DNA from: Melaminivora alkalimesophila | GTDB taxonomy: Bacteria; Pseudomonadota; Gammaproteobacteria; Burkholderiales; Burkholderiaceae_C | Assembly: GCF_000282995.1 (NCBI RefSeq) | Contig: NZ_ALEE01000065.1 | Span: 1 to 9,410, forward strand | Direction of reading: 5' to 3' | Length of the DNA stretch: 9,410 nucleotides | Shown: positions 1-6,869 of the stretch, piece by piece | How the letters are laid out: each line of letters opens with the position of its first letter | Position numbering within the stretch: the stretch's first letter is position 1 | Program-made: the position numbers and the translations under genes | The notes under the pieces: model-generated | Seen by the model: only the letters and a program-made list of their open reading frames with translations | The model's database searches: none | Told to the model about the DNA's origin: nothing

Positions 1-1
1 C

Positions 2-1168
2 CTCATGCGGTTGAATTTCCTATCCGTCTTTCTGCTGGGCAACGCGCAGCTGCCTGCGCCGCCCGCACAGCCCATCACGCTGGGCGAGCCGTTGCTGTAC
101 CACGCAAAGGTGGACAGCCGCACCGTGCGTGTGGCCTTGCTGGAGGTGGACTATGGCAGCGAGCCCGCCCGCCAGCGCCTGCGGGTGCAGGTGGCGCAGA
201 GCCTGACGGTGCGCGAGCGCATCGCGCAGGAGCTGCTTGAACAGCTGCTGCTGCCCATGGGCCTGATGGGCCTGGTGCTGAGCGCACTGGTGTATGCCGG
301 TGTGCTGCGCGGCCTGCAACCCCTCAAGCGGCTGGAAGCGCAGATTGAACGGGCCGGCAAGCGCAGCCACAACGCGGCAGACCCGCTACCGCCCATTGAA
401 CTGACCTCGGCCCCGCAAGAGGTGTATTCCCTCGCCAGCACCATCAACCGCCTGCTGGAAGCCGTGGCCCGTGGGCAACAAAAGGAAAAGCGCTTCCTCA
501 ACGATGCTGCCCATCAGCTGCGTACGCCGCTGGCAGGCCTGATTGGCCAGACCGAACTAGCCCTGCACGAAAGCCATGAGCCCCAGGTGCGTGAGCGGCT
601 GCAAAAAGTGCTGTCGGCCGCCCAGCGCAGTGCCCATCTGGTGCACCAGCTGCTGCAACTGGCACGGTCCGAAAGCAACGTGCCCATGCAGCCGTTGGAC
701 CTGCCACAACTGGCCTGCGAAGTGGCCCGCGAATGGACCGCCAAGGCCCTGGCTGCGGGCATTGACCTGGGATACGAAGGCGAAGAACACTTGAGCGTGC
801 TAGGCCACCCCTTGCTGCTGCGCGAGGCACTGAACAACCTGATCGACAACGCCCTGCACTACGCCGGGCGGGGAGCCACCGTCACGGTGCGGGTCTACAT
901 CAGCGCACCCAGCATGGCCGCGCTGGTGGTGGAGGATGATGGCCCAGGCGTTCCCGAAGCACACATGGGCGACCTTTTCGCCCGCTTCTGGCGCGGCTCG
1001 GACAAGCCCGGCGGCTGTGGCTTGGGCTTGTCGATCGTCGAAGAAATTGCACTGCGCCACGGCGGCGAAACACTGGCAGAAACCGCAGGCAAGCAGGGGC
1101 TCCGCGTTGGGATGCGGCTGCCGCTGGCAGAGAACCCGAGCCTGTCAGCGCCAACAACCAGATCGTAG
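2..1168 (+). CDS. Sensor histidine kinase, TctE/QseC type, 5'-truncated by window edge
   Basis: This is the inner-membrane sensor kinase of a two-component system; it autophosphorylates a histidine and passes the phosphate to a response regulator, which is not in this window. Numbering from the ATG at position 5, I see the end of a periplasmic sensor region (LPAPP, then a VRVQVAQS-like strand, as in the 2CSK_N domain of TctE), a membrane helix at about residues 82-101, and a HAMP-like linker. The H-box (AAHQLRTPLAGL, phospho-acceptor His170), N-box (NNLIDNALHY, about 277-286), G1 box (DDGPGV, about 311), F-box (FARFWR, from 325) and G2 box (GCGLGLS, about 337) are all intact. Family members are usually about 450-480 residues with an N-terminal membrane helix; here that helix and the first part of the sensor domain are missing. 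The ATG at 5 has no ribosome-binding site and lies inside the sensor domain, so the gene most likely starts to the left of the window. The stop is a TAG at 1166-1168, 16 bp from the end of the convergent AraC gene. Confidence 0.9.
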   Translation, partial: LMRLNFLSVFLLGNAQLPAPPAQPITLGEPLLYHAKVDSRTVRVALLEVDYGSEPARQRLRVQVAQSLTVRERIAQELLEQLLLPMGLMGLVLSALVYAGVLRGLQPLKRLEAQIERAGKRSHNAADPLPPIELTSAPQEVYSLASTINRLLEAVARGQQKEKRFLNDAAHQLRTPLAGLIGQTELALHESHEPQVRERLQKVLSAAQRSAHLVHQLLQLARSESNVPMQPLDLPQLACEVAREWTAKALAAGIDLGYEGEEHLSVLGHPLLLREALNNLIDNALHYAGRGATVTVRVYISAPSMAALVVEDDGPGVPEAHMGDLFARFWRGSDKPGGCGLGLSIVEEIALRHGGETLAETAGKQGLRVGMRLPLAENPSLSAPTTRS

Positions 1169-1184
1169 GTGGACTATCACAGCG

Positions 1185-2273
1185 CTACACCGCCACCGGA
1201 GGTAAGGCCTGCGAGGCCGCGCGATACTGAGCAGGCAGCTGCCCCGACCATCGCTTGAACGCCCGCCGAAACGCCCGCGCATCAGAATAGCCGACGGCAT
1301 CAGCGACTTGGGCCATGGTCATGGAGGTGCGGGCCAACAAATCCCGGGCACGCTCGAAACGGGTCTCGTCGCGCAACGAACGGTAGCTGACGGATTGCGC
1401 CTCCAGCCTTCGGCGCAAAGTGCGCTCACTGACATTGACCATGTGCGCAAGCTCCCGCTGGGGCATGCGCTCATCCACCCCGACGCGAAGCCGGTTGGCC
1501 AGTGACTCCACCAGGTCATTGCGGCCAATCGGCTTTTGCAGCAGCGTGTTGAGTTGCTCCCGCACCAGCCCGCAGGTGATGCGGTCGTAGCCCGGTAGGC
1601 GAGCACCGAGCCAGTGGGACTCTATGGTCATCCGGCTCCTGCCCGCATCAAACCGCACCGGGCAACGGAAAAAGCGGCGGTATAGCTCTTCATGCGGTGG
1701 CTTGGGGAATGCCAGATCGATGCGCAGCGGCGCAAATTCAGCCCCCACCAAATAGCGACTTACAGCCACGGTCCCTGCAAAGTTCTCCTCCACCAGAAAG
1801 TTCTCGACTTCTAAGTCAAAAAGGCGTGGCGTCACATCCAGATGCGCCTCACGCCCCCGCACCTCAAACACGTTGTGCAGCATGGCTCCACCAGCCCCTT
1901 GCTGGGCCAGACCATATTCGATGGCCTCCCCAAAGGTTTCGCAGGTCAGCATGGCCAGGCCCAACAAGCCCCAGGACACGGGCGTCTGACGTGCGCCACA
2001 CGCCAGCCCCAGAGCCGGATCGCGCGTGATGGCATGCGCCCGCAGGATCAGGCTGCGCACCTGCTGGTGAGAAAGCTGCAGGTGCCTATCCAGCAGGTCG
2101 GCATGGATAAAGCCAAGGCCCCGGCAAAGACGCTCCGGCGACACTCCGCGATCCTCCATCAGCCCCAGCAGGGAGCGTGCCGTGAAGGGAACGATATCGG
2201 CCACCATGTGGGCATCGGGCACGGTGGAAGAGGTGGACATAGAGGCGTGAGCGAAAGACATTGTCAGTGACAT
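1185..2273 (-). CDS. AraC-family transcriptional regulator (Arabinose_bd N-domain + HTH_18)
   Basis: This is a cytoplasmic DNA-binding regulator. From the ATG at 2273 it has 362 residues. The N-terminal two-thirds resembles the effector-sensing domain Pfam calls Arabinose_bd (FTARSLLGLMEDRGVSPERL near the start, then TPVSWGLLGLAMLTCETFGEA). The last ~95 residues hold the two helix-turn-helix motifs of the AraC domain: ELAHMVNVSERTLRRRLEAQ, then AQVADAVGYSDARAFRRAFK followed by a W and a GQLP turn. The total length is typical for this subfamily (about 330-360). The start is uncertain: the frame is open up to a GTG at 2345, with ATGs at 2273, 2261 and 2240, none with a clear Shine-Dalgarno. The recognisable domain begins just after 2240, and one copy of a putative operator lies at 2299-2313, which favours a start at 2273 or below. 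The gene is divergent from the efflux operon, so it is a good candidate regulator of it. The effector cannot be inferred. Confidence 0.88.
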   Translation of the reverse strand: MSLTMSFAHASMSTSSTVPDAHMVADIVPFTARSLLGLMEDRGVSPERLCRGLGFIHADLLDRHLQLSHQQVRSLILRAHAITRDPALGLACGARQTPVSWGLLGLAMLTCETFGEAIEYGLAQQGAGGAMLHNVFEVRGREAHLDVTPRLFDLEVENFLVEENFAGTVAVSRYLVGAEFAPLRIDLAFPKPPHEELYRRFFRCPVRFDAGRSRMTIESHWLGARLPGYDRITCGLVREQLNTLLQKPIGRNDLVESLANRLRVGVDERMPQRELAHMVNVSERTLRRRLEAQSVSYRSLRDETRFERARDLLARTSMTMAQVADAVGYSDARAFRRAFKRWSGQLPAQYRAASQALPPVAV

Positions 2274-2298
2274 TAAAGCGGCCGAGCAATCCACATGA

Positions 2299-2313
2299 TG
2301 ACCCGAAATGTCC
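2299..2313 (+). repeat. TGACCGAA-type box, copy 1 (variant)
   Basis: The sequence is TGACCCGAAATGTCC. It matches copy 4 (TGACCGAAATTGTCC) except for one extra C and one missing T, so the outer blocks TGACC and GTCC keep the same distance. It lies upstream of, or just inside, the AraC gene depending on which start is used. It may be an autoregulatory site; this is inferred from the similarity only. Confidence 0.4.
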
Positions 2314-2365
2314 TTTTTGCCATGCTCAATATCCCCAGAGCGCACTCCCGATTGACCATCAAGCC

Positions 2366-2385
2366 TTTGATTTTATTTGATTTTC
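2366..2385 (+). repeat. Tandem 10-bp direct repeat TTTGATTTT(A/C)
   Basis: Two back-to-back copies, 2366-2375 and 2376-2385, differ only in the last base. This is the most A+T-rich spot in the window and contains the minus-strand -10-like TAAAAT. It could be a melting region or an AT-tract site for a nucleoid protein; no function is proven. Confidence 0.6.
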
Positions 2386-2392
2386 ATGAGTG

Positions 2393-2410
2393 CATCCTGA
2401 TTCATCCTGA
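2393..2410 (+). repeat. Direct repeat CATCCTGA, 10-bp period
   Basis: CATCCTGA occurs at 2393-2400 and again at 2403-2410, separated by TT, so the repeat period is 10 bp. It follows directly after the TTTGATTTT repeat and precedes TGACCGAA box copy 2. It may be a protein-binding site on one face of the helix. Confidence 0.55.
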
Positions 2411-2417
2411 GAAAAGT

Positions 2418-2432
2418 TGACCGAAGGGATCC
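2418..2432 (+). repeat. TGACCGAA box, copy 2
   Basis: The sequence is TGACCGAAGGGATCC, preceded by T. It shares the TGACCGAA block and the terminal TCC with the other copies. It lies 21 bp (about two helical turns) before copy 3 in the same orientation, the layout expected for two subunits or two HTH motifs of an AraC-type regulator binding one DNA face. Confidence 0.5.
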
Positions 2433-2438
2433 CCAGAC

Positions 2439-2454
2439 TGACCGAATTAGTTCC
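2439..2454 (+). repeat. TGACCGAA box, copy 3
   Basis: The sequence is TGACCGAATTAGTTCC, one base longer than the other copies but ending in the same TCC. It is a direct repeat of copy 2 at 21-bp spacing and lies just before the dyad at 2460-2475. It is a candidate operator half for the divergent AraC regulator. Confidence 0.5.
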
Positions 2455-2459
2455 CTCGA

Positions 2460-2475
2460 TGTTCCAGACGGAACA
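2460..2475. promoter_or_regulatory. Perfect dyad, 6-bp arms and 4-bp centre (candidate operator)
   Basis: The sequence is TGTTCCAGACGGAACA: arms TGTTCC and GGAACA with AGAC between them. It lies mid-way in the intergenic region, right after TGACCGAA box copy 3. There is no T-run after it, so it does not look like a terminator. A dimeric repressor or activator site is more likely; the binding protein is unknown. Confidence 0.45.
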
Positions 2476-2530
2476 CCAGCACCGATCAAATGCTTGCAGA
2501 TGGATCTCTCCACATTGACGCCCGGACTAT

Positions 2531-2545
2531 TGACCGAAATTGTCC
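2531..2545 (+). repeat. TGACCGAA box, copy 4
   Basis: The sequence is TGACCGAAATTGTCC, preceded by T so that TTGACC could double as a -35 hexamer. It lies about 130 bp before the adaptor start and overlaps the first unit of the TTGTCCTA repeat. Being the copy closest to the operon, it is the best candidate for an activator site next to RNA polymerase; this is inference. Confidence 0.5.
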
Positions 2546-2559
2546 TACTCTTGTCCTAG
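2540..2559 (+). repeat. Direct repeat TTGTCCTA, 11-bp spacing
   Basis: TTGTCCTAC at 2540-2548 and TTGTCCTAG at 2551-2559 are near-identical, one helical turn apart. The first unit overlaps the end of TGACCGAA box copy 4. It is a candidate second binding element close to the operon promoter. Confidence 0.5.
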
Positions 2560-2612
2560 CCAGCCCCCTGCTCCCTGGCCCCCTCCATCTACAGTGCGCT
2601 CACCGTTTCATC

Positions 2613-2644
2613 CGGTAGCGCACCCACCCGGGATCGCGATACCG
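2613..2644 (+). other. Possible leader hairpin upstream of adaptor gene
   Basis: CGGTAGCG (2613-2620) can pair with CGC (2635-2637) and TACCG (2640-2644), with a 2-nt bulge (GA) and a 14-nt loop. It also contains the 8-bp palindrome ATCGCGAT (2633-2640). It ends about 22 nt before the ribosome-binding site. It may be chance in GC-rich DNA. Confidence 0.25.
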
Positions 2645-2666
2645 CAACGCACTTCACCCCCCTACC

Positions 2667-2670
2667 GAGG
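2667..2670 (+). promoter_or_regulatory. Ribosome-binding site deciding the GTG start of the adaptor
   Basis: GAGG at 2667-2670 is 6 nt before a GTG at 2677-2679. No in-frame ATG stands between this and the lipoprotein signal, so the GTG is the best start; a TTG directly after it is the only close alternative. Confidence 0.6.
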
Positions 2671-2676
2671 TCCACC

Positions 2677-3804
2677 GTGTTGTCTTCACTCGTTGTCCCC
2701 CTGCCGCGCCAAGCCCTGTACTGGGCACTGGCTGCGGGTGTTCTTTCTGCCGGTTGCAGCCCGGCCACGCCGCCCGCCAAGACCGAAGCAATCCGCCCCG
2801 CCCTGGTGGTACCGGTGCGCGATGCGGGTGCCAACAGCTTCCAGCTGGTGGGCGAGATTCGCGCCGCACAGCGGGCCGAACTGGCGTTTGCCGTGGGCGG
2901 CCGGGTGCAAAGCGTGCTGGTCGAGCCCGGTGACACGGTGCAGCGCGGCCAGGTGCTGGCCCAGCTGGACGAGCAGCCGCTGCGCGCCCAACGGGCCACG
3001 GCAGCGGGCGAGGTGGCCCGTGCCAAGGCGCAGGCAGGCGAGCTGGCCCTGCGCGCCGAACGGGTACGCCAGGCCCACCAGGCGGGCGCCACGGGCGCCG
3101 GTGAATGGACCGCCGTGCAGGCCGAGCTGGCCGCTGCAGAGGCCGCGCTGAAGGCCGCCCAGGCGCAGGAGAACAACGCACAGTGGTCTCTGGACCAGGC
3201 CCAGTTGCGCGCGCCGTTCAGCGGCGTGGTGGGCGTGCGGCACCTGGAGGCCGGGCAAACCGCTGGGCCTGGTGCACCCGTGTTGAACATCGACGGCACG
3301 GGGCGCGAACTGGTGTTGACCACACCCGCCACGCTGCCATTGAAAGTGGGGCAAGCCGTGACCCTGACCCCGGCCCAAGCCGATCTCCAGTCGGCACAAG
3401 CCCTGCCCAGCCGGGTGCTGCGGGTGGCCAGCCGACAAGATGCGGGCGGCACGGTGCGCGTCACGCTGGCGGCCCCTGCCAACGCCATGGTCGGCTCGAC
3501 CTGGGCCATCCATATCCCGACCGCCGTGGGCAACACCGCCAGCACCGCTGCACCCACTGGGGTGCTGGTACCACTGCGTGCGGTGGTGCCCAGCGCACAA
3601 GCGGGCCAGGGCCATGTGCTGCGGCTGGCGCAAGACGGCAAGACCACCGAGCGCGTGGACGTGACCCTGGGCAGCACCCAGGGCGACTGGGTTCATGTGG
3701 CGCAAGGCCTGACCCGCACCGACCGGGTGGTGCTGGCGGGCGCGACCCACCTGCCGCCCGGCACCGCCATCCAGCCCGTCACGCCCCAGGGGAGCCAGCC
3801 ATGA
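2677..3804 (+). CDS. RND efflux periplasmic adaptor (membrane fusion) lipoprotein
   Basis: This is the periplasmic adaptor that links an RND pump to an outer-membrane channel. It has 375 residues, normal for the HlyD/AcrA-like family (about 350-400). A signal peptide ends in a lipobox (LSAGC, lipidated Cys27), so the protein should be membrane-anchored by lipid. The first half of the lipoyl-like domain lies at about 74-98 (GGRVQSVLVEPGDTVQRGQV). An Ala/Glu/Gln-rich coiled-coil hairpin follows at about 99-176, then the second lipoyl half from 177 (LRAPFSGVVGVRHLEAG), then the beta-barrel and membrane-proximal domains. It starts at a GTG and its stop overlaps the start of the pump gene (ATGA), indicating translational coupling. 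There is only one adaptor gene, unlike systems with two (such as TriAB). The divergent AraC regulator and the repeats upstream suggest inducible expression. Substrate unknown. Confidence 0.93.
   Translation: MLSSLVVPLPRQALYWALAAGVLSAGCSPATPPAKTEAIRPALVVPVRDAGANSFQLVGEIRAAQRAELAFAVGGRVQSVLVEPGDTVQRGQVLAQLDEQPLRAQRATAAGEVARAKAQAGELALRAERVRQAHQAGATGAGEWTAVQAELAAAEAALKAAQAQENNAQWSLDQAQLRAPFSGVVGVRHLEAGQTAGPGAPVLNIDGTGRELVLTTPATLPLKVGQAVTLTPAQADLQSAQALPSRVLRVASRQDAGGTVRVTLAAPANAMVGSTWAIHIPTAVGNTASTAAPTGVLVPLRAVVPSAQAGQGHVLRLAQDGKTTERVDVTLGSTQGDWVHVAQGLTRTDRVVLAGATHLPPGTAIQPVTPQGSQP
3788..3794 (+). promoter_or_regulatory. Ribosome-binding site of RND pump gene
   Basis: AGGGGAG at 3788-3794 lies 6 nt before the ATG at 3801, inside the 3' end of the adaptor gene. 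It fixes the pump start at 3801 although the same frame is open back to 3105. Confidence 0.75.
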
Positions 3805-6800
3805 GCCTCTCTACCGCCGCCCTGGCACGCCCGCGCTTCACGTTGCTGACCATGCTGGCCTTGGTGCTGGTGGGTCTGTGGCTGGCACTGGACTTTCCTT
3901 CGACCGAGGAGCCCCCGGTCACCATCCGCACCGCTACCGTGCTCAGCATGACCCCCGGTGCCAATGTCGAAAGGGTGGAGCAACTGGTGGCCCACCCCAC
4001 CGAAGAGTCCATCCTCGGGCTGCCCGAGGTCAAGCGCGTGAAAACCACGGTGCGCCCTGGCTTTGCATTCACCTATGTGGAGCTGGATGCCGCCGTGCCG
4101 CCCGACCGCCTGCCCGAGGTGTGGCAGCGCCTGCGCACCCGCATGAACCAATTGCAGCCGCAGTTGCCTGCTGGCACGCTGGGCCCGCTGGTGGATGACG
4201 AGTTTGGCCGCGTGGCCGTGCTCACCCTGGGCCTGACCGGCCCCGACTACCAGGCCGGTGAACTGCGCCACTACGCCCGCAAAATGCGCGACGATCTGCT
4301 CAAGGTGCCTGGCGTGGAGCGCGTGTCGCTGCACGGCGTGCGCGACGAGCAGGTGCAAATCGTGCTGGATGTGGCTGCCATGGCCGCCAAAGGCCTGAGC
4401 CCCAGCGCGGTGGAACGCGCCGTGGCCTCGCGCAACGTGGTGGCCGCAGCAGGCTTCATGGACATTGCTGGCACCGAAATCTCGCTGACGGTGAGCGGCG
4501 ACGCCCGCACCCCCGCGGACCTGGGCACCACCCCGATTGCGCTGCCCCAGGGCGGCACGATGCTGCTCAAGAACATTGCGCGCATTGAGCGCACGCCGCA
4601 AGACCCACCGCTGTCTGGCGCGTTTGTGGATGGCACGCCTGCGGCCGTGATTGCGGTGTCGATGGACCCGGGCCTGAACGTAGTGAGCTTTGCCAAGAAC
4701 CTGCGTGCGCAGGTGCAGCACCTCGAAAGCCAATTGCCCGTGGGCATGAGCCTGGTGCCCATCACCGACCAGGCCCAGATCGTGACCAAGCAGCTCACAC
4801 AGGTCGGCCAGGTGTTTCTGGAGACCACCCTCATCGTGATGGCGGTGGTGGTGCTCTTCCTGGGCCTGCGCACCGGGCTGATCGTGGGAGCCATCGTGCC
4901 CACCACGGTGCTGGGCACCCTGGCCATCATGAAGCTGCTGAACATCGACCTGCACATCATCTCGGTGGGCGCCATCATCATTGCGCTGGGCCTGTTTGTG
5001 GACAACGCCATCGTGGTGGCCGAGGACATGGAACGCCGCCTGGCCCTGGGTGAGCCGCGCGAGCAAGCCGCCGCCGAAGCCGGGCGCACGATGCTGGTGC
5101 CGCTGTTGGTGTCCTCGCTGGCCATCATCCTGACCTTCATGCCCCTGGTGCTCTCCAAGACCGAAACGGGCGAATACCTGCGCAGCATGGGCATCGTGAT
5201 GGCGATTGCGCTGCTGCTGTCGCTGGTGCTGGCCGTCACCGTCACGCCCTTGCTGTGCCAGTACTTTGCCAAGCACCATGCCGAACTCAGCCGGACCGCA
5301 CGCGCCGTGGAGTCGCTGACCGCCTGGTACCGGGGCAAGGTGCGTTGGGTGCTGGGCCACAAGACGCTGTACATCGGGGCCATGGTGGCCCTGCTGGTGG
5401 CCGCCGGGTGGCTGTTCACCAAGGTGCCTTCAGAGCTGATGCCCGCCTCGGAACGGCGCCAGTTGCAAATGGCCATCGAGCTGGCCCCAGACGCCAGCAC
5501 CCGCCACACGCTGGACACCACGGCTGCCATCAGCCGCGCACTGACCGACAAGAAAGCCTTCCCTGAGATCGCGAGCGCAGCGGTGTACATGGGCGATGGC
5601 GGCCCACGCTTCATCCTGGCGCTGAACCCGCCCACACCTGCGGCCCACCGGGCATATGCCGTGCTCACCCTGGCACCTGGCGTGACCCACGCTGCCGCGA
5701 TTGAAAGCCTGCGCACCGGGCTGGGCCAACAGTTCCCTGAACTGCGCCTGGACCCCAAGCGCTTCTCCATGGGCTCCTCGGACGCAGGCACCGCCGTGTT
5801 CCGCATCACCGCCAGCGACGGCAAGAGCCACTACGCCGCCGCCGAGGCGCTGGAAGAAGCCCTGCGCGCCACCCCCGGCATCGGCGAAGTGCACAACGAC
5901 GCCGAGCGCTTCATCCAGCAACTGGATGTGCGCATCGATCAGGTCAAGGCGCAAGCCGCCGGTGTGAGCAGCAGCGATATCGCACGCAGCCTGGACCAGG
6001 TGCTCTCGGGCGCCACCATCTCGCAGTTCCGTGAGGGTGACACCGTCCTGCCCATCGTGCTGCGCGGCGACGCCACCTGGCGCACCCGCATCGAGCAACT
6101 GCCCGCACTGCCCATCCAGAAGGCCGACGGCAGCGGCAGCGTGCCGCTGGGCCAGGTGGCCACGGTGCAGCTGACGCCGCAGCCCTCGGTGATCCAGCGC
6201 TACAACCAGGAGCGCGCCATCACCGTCACGGCCAAGCACCCGAACATGACCGCGCAAGGTGTGGCCGACAGCGTGCAAAACACCCTGCAGCAACTGCAAG
6301 ACCCCGGCAATGCCACTGGCAGCGTGCGTGTGGCCCTGGGCGGCGAAATCGAAGAAAGCGCCAGCGCCAACGGAGCCATCGCCCAACTGCTGCCCGTGTG
6401 CGTGGTGGCCATGTTCATCCTGTTCGTGTGGCAGTTTGAAAGCGTCCGCAAGAGCCTCATCGTGCTGGCCACCATCCCGTTTGTGTCCATCGGCGCGGCC
6501 CTGGCACTCATCGCCACGGGCACCACGCTCACCTTTGTGGGCACGCTGGGCCTGCTGGCGCTGGCCGGCATCATCGTGAACAACGCGGTGCTGCTGCTGG
6601 ACGCCATCGAAGAAGCCCGCCGCAGCGGTATGCCCGCCGCCGAAGCCATTGAAGACGCCGCCTCCAAGCGCCTGCGCCCCATCGTCATGACCAAGATGGT
6701 CTGCATCTTGGGACTGGTGCCACTGTGGCTGTTTGGCGGCGCGGTGTGGACCAGCCTGGCCGTCGTGATGATGGGCGGCCTGGCCCTGGGCACCCTGATC

Positions 6801-6863
6801 ACCCTGGGCCTGATCCCCGCCCTGTATGCCGCCGCCTACCGCGTGCACCCCACCAACGCCTGA
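3801..6863 (+). CDS. RND multidrug efflux pump, inner-membrane subunit (AcrB/HAE-1 superfamily)
   Basis: This is a proton-driven exporter that takes substrates from the periplasm or inner membrane and passes them to the outer-membrane channel. It has 1020 residues (AcrB has 1049), so it is full length. It shows the RND plan: one N-terminal helix (about 12-30), a large periplasmic loop, helices 2-6 from about 338, helix 7 at about 522-540, a second periplasmic loop, and helices 8-12 from about 860. In helix 4 the motif is VDNAIVV: Asp401 matches AcrB Asp407, but Asn402 replaces Asp408. In helix 10, VNNAVLLLD puts Asn927 where AcrB has Lys940. Arg957 and Thr964 match AcrB Arg971 and Thr978. This Asn/Asn pairing is, to my knowledge, common in a non-AcrB branch of RND pumps. 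The N-terminal pattern (PSTEEPPVT, LPEVKRVKTT) also fits that branch, so a closer symbol such as acrB or mexB is not justified. It is not a CusA-type metal pump: it lacks CusA's helix-4 pattern. Confidence 0.95.
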   Translation: MSLSTAALARPRFTLLTMLALVLVGLWLALDFPSTEEPPVTIRTATVLSMTPGANVERVEQLVAHPTEESILGLPEVKRVKTTVRPGFAFTYVELDAAVPPDRLPEVWQRLRTRMNQLQPQLPAGTLGPLVDDEFGRVAVLTLGLTGPDYQAGELRHYARKMRDDLLKVPGVERVSLHGVRDEQVQIVLDVAAMAAKGLSPSAVERAVASRNVVAAAGFMDIAGTEISLTVSGDARTPADLGTTPIALPQGGTMLLKNIARIERTPQDPPLSGAFVDGTPAAVIAVSMDPGLNVVSFAKNLRAQVQHLESQLPVGMSLVPITDQAQIVTKQLTQVGQVFLETTLIVMAVVVLFLGLRTGLIVGAIVPTTVLGTLAIMKLLNIDLHIISVGAIIIALGLFVDNAIVVAEDMERRLALGEPREQAAAEAGRTMLVPLLVSSLAIILTFMPLVLSKTETGEYLRSMGIVMAIALLLSLVLAVTVTPLLCQYFAKHHAELSRTARAVESLTAWYRGKVRWVLGHKTLYIGAMVALLVAAGWLFTKVPSELMPASERRQLQMAIELAPDASTRHTLDTTAAISRALTDKKAFPEIASAAVYMGDGGPRFILALNPPTPAAHRAYAVLTLAPGVTHAAAIESLRTGLGQQFPELRLDPKRFSMGSSDAGTAVFRITASDGKSHYAAAEALEEALRATPGIGEVHNDAERFIQQLDVRIDQVKAQAAGVSSSDIARSLDQVLSGATISQFREGDTVLPIVLRGDATWRTRIEQLPALPIQKADGSGSVPLGQVATVQLTPQPSVIQRYNQERAITVTAKHPNMTAQGVADSVQNTLQQLQDPGNATGSVRVALGGEIEESASANGAIAQLLPVCVVAMFILFVWQFESVRKSLIVLATIPFVSIGAALALIATGTTLTFVGTLGLLALAGIIVNNAVLLLDAIEEARRSGMPAAEAIEDAASKRLRPIVMTKMVCILGLVPLWLFGGAVWTSLAVVMMGGLALGTLITLGLIPALYAAAYRVHPTNA

Positions 6864-6869
6864 AGGAGA
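6863..6869 (+). promoter_or_regulatory. Ribosome-binding site of outer-membrane channel gene
   Basis: AAGGAGA begins at the last base of the pump stop codon, 8 nt before the ATG at 6878. It decides this start over the upstream open frame (to 6725), which overlaps the pump gene; the chosen start gives a clean lipoprotein signal. Confidence 0.8.

Larger units (their letters stand above)
2274..2676. promoter_or_regulatory. Divergent intergenic control region between AraC gene and efflux operon
   Basis: This roughly 400-bp stretch holds no gene. Its left half (about 2350-2545) is clearly richer in A+T than the coding DNA around it, and it carries several short repeats and a perfect dyad, listed separately. 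The right part (about 2558-2590) is a C-rich tract on the + strand, followed by a possible leader hairpin and the ribosome-binding site of the adaptor gene. I found no convincing sigma-70 promoter towards the operon: TTGACG at 2515-2520 and TTGACC at 2530-2535 look like -35 hexamers but have no good -10 at 16-18 bp. On the minus strand, TAAAAT (complement of 2370-2375) is a fair -10 for the AraC gene, again without a matching -35. Weak -35/-10 pairs would fit an activator-dependent promoter, which is inference. Confidence 0.6.

Noticed and set aside
1206..1218. GGCCT-GCG-AGGCC hairpin near the convergent gene ends, considered as a terminator
   Set aside because: The stem is only 5 bp, it has no T-run on either side, and it lies within the coding end of the AraC gene. 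No terminator is visible in the 16-bp gap at 1169-1184.
2515..2545. Sigma-70 promoter with TTGACG or TTGACC as -35
   Set aside because: At 16-18 bp downstream there is no acceptable -10 hexamer (AATTGT and GTCCTA are poor), so I do not annotate a promoter.
3105..3800. Open frame extending the RND pump upstream by 232 codons
   Set aside because: It lies inside the adaptor gene in another frame, its translation is Arg/Gly/Pro-rich with no family likeness, and a good ribosome-binding site with ATG at 3801 starts the recognised N-terminal helix.
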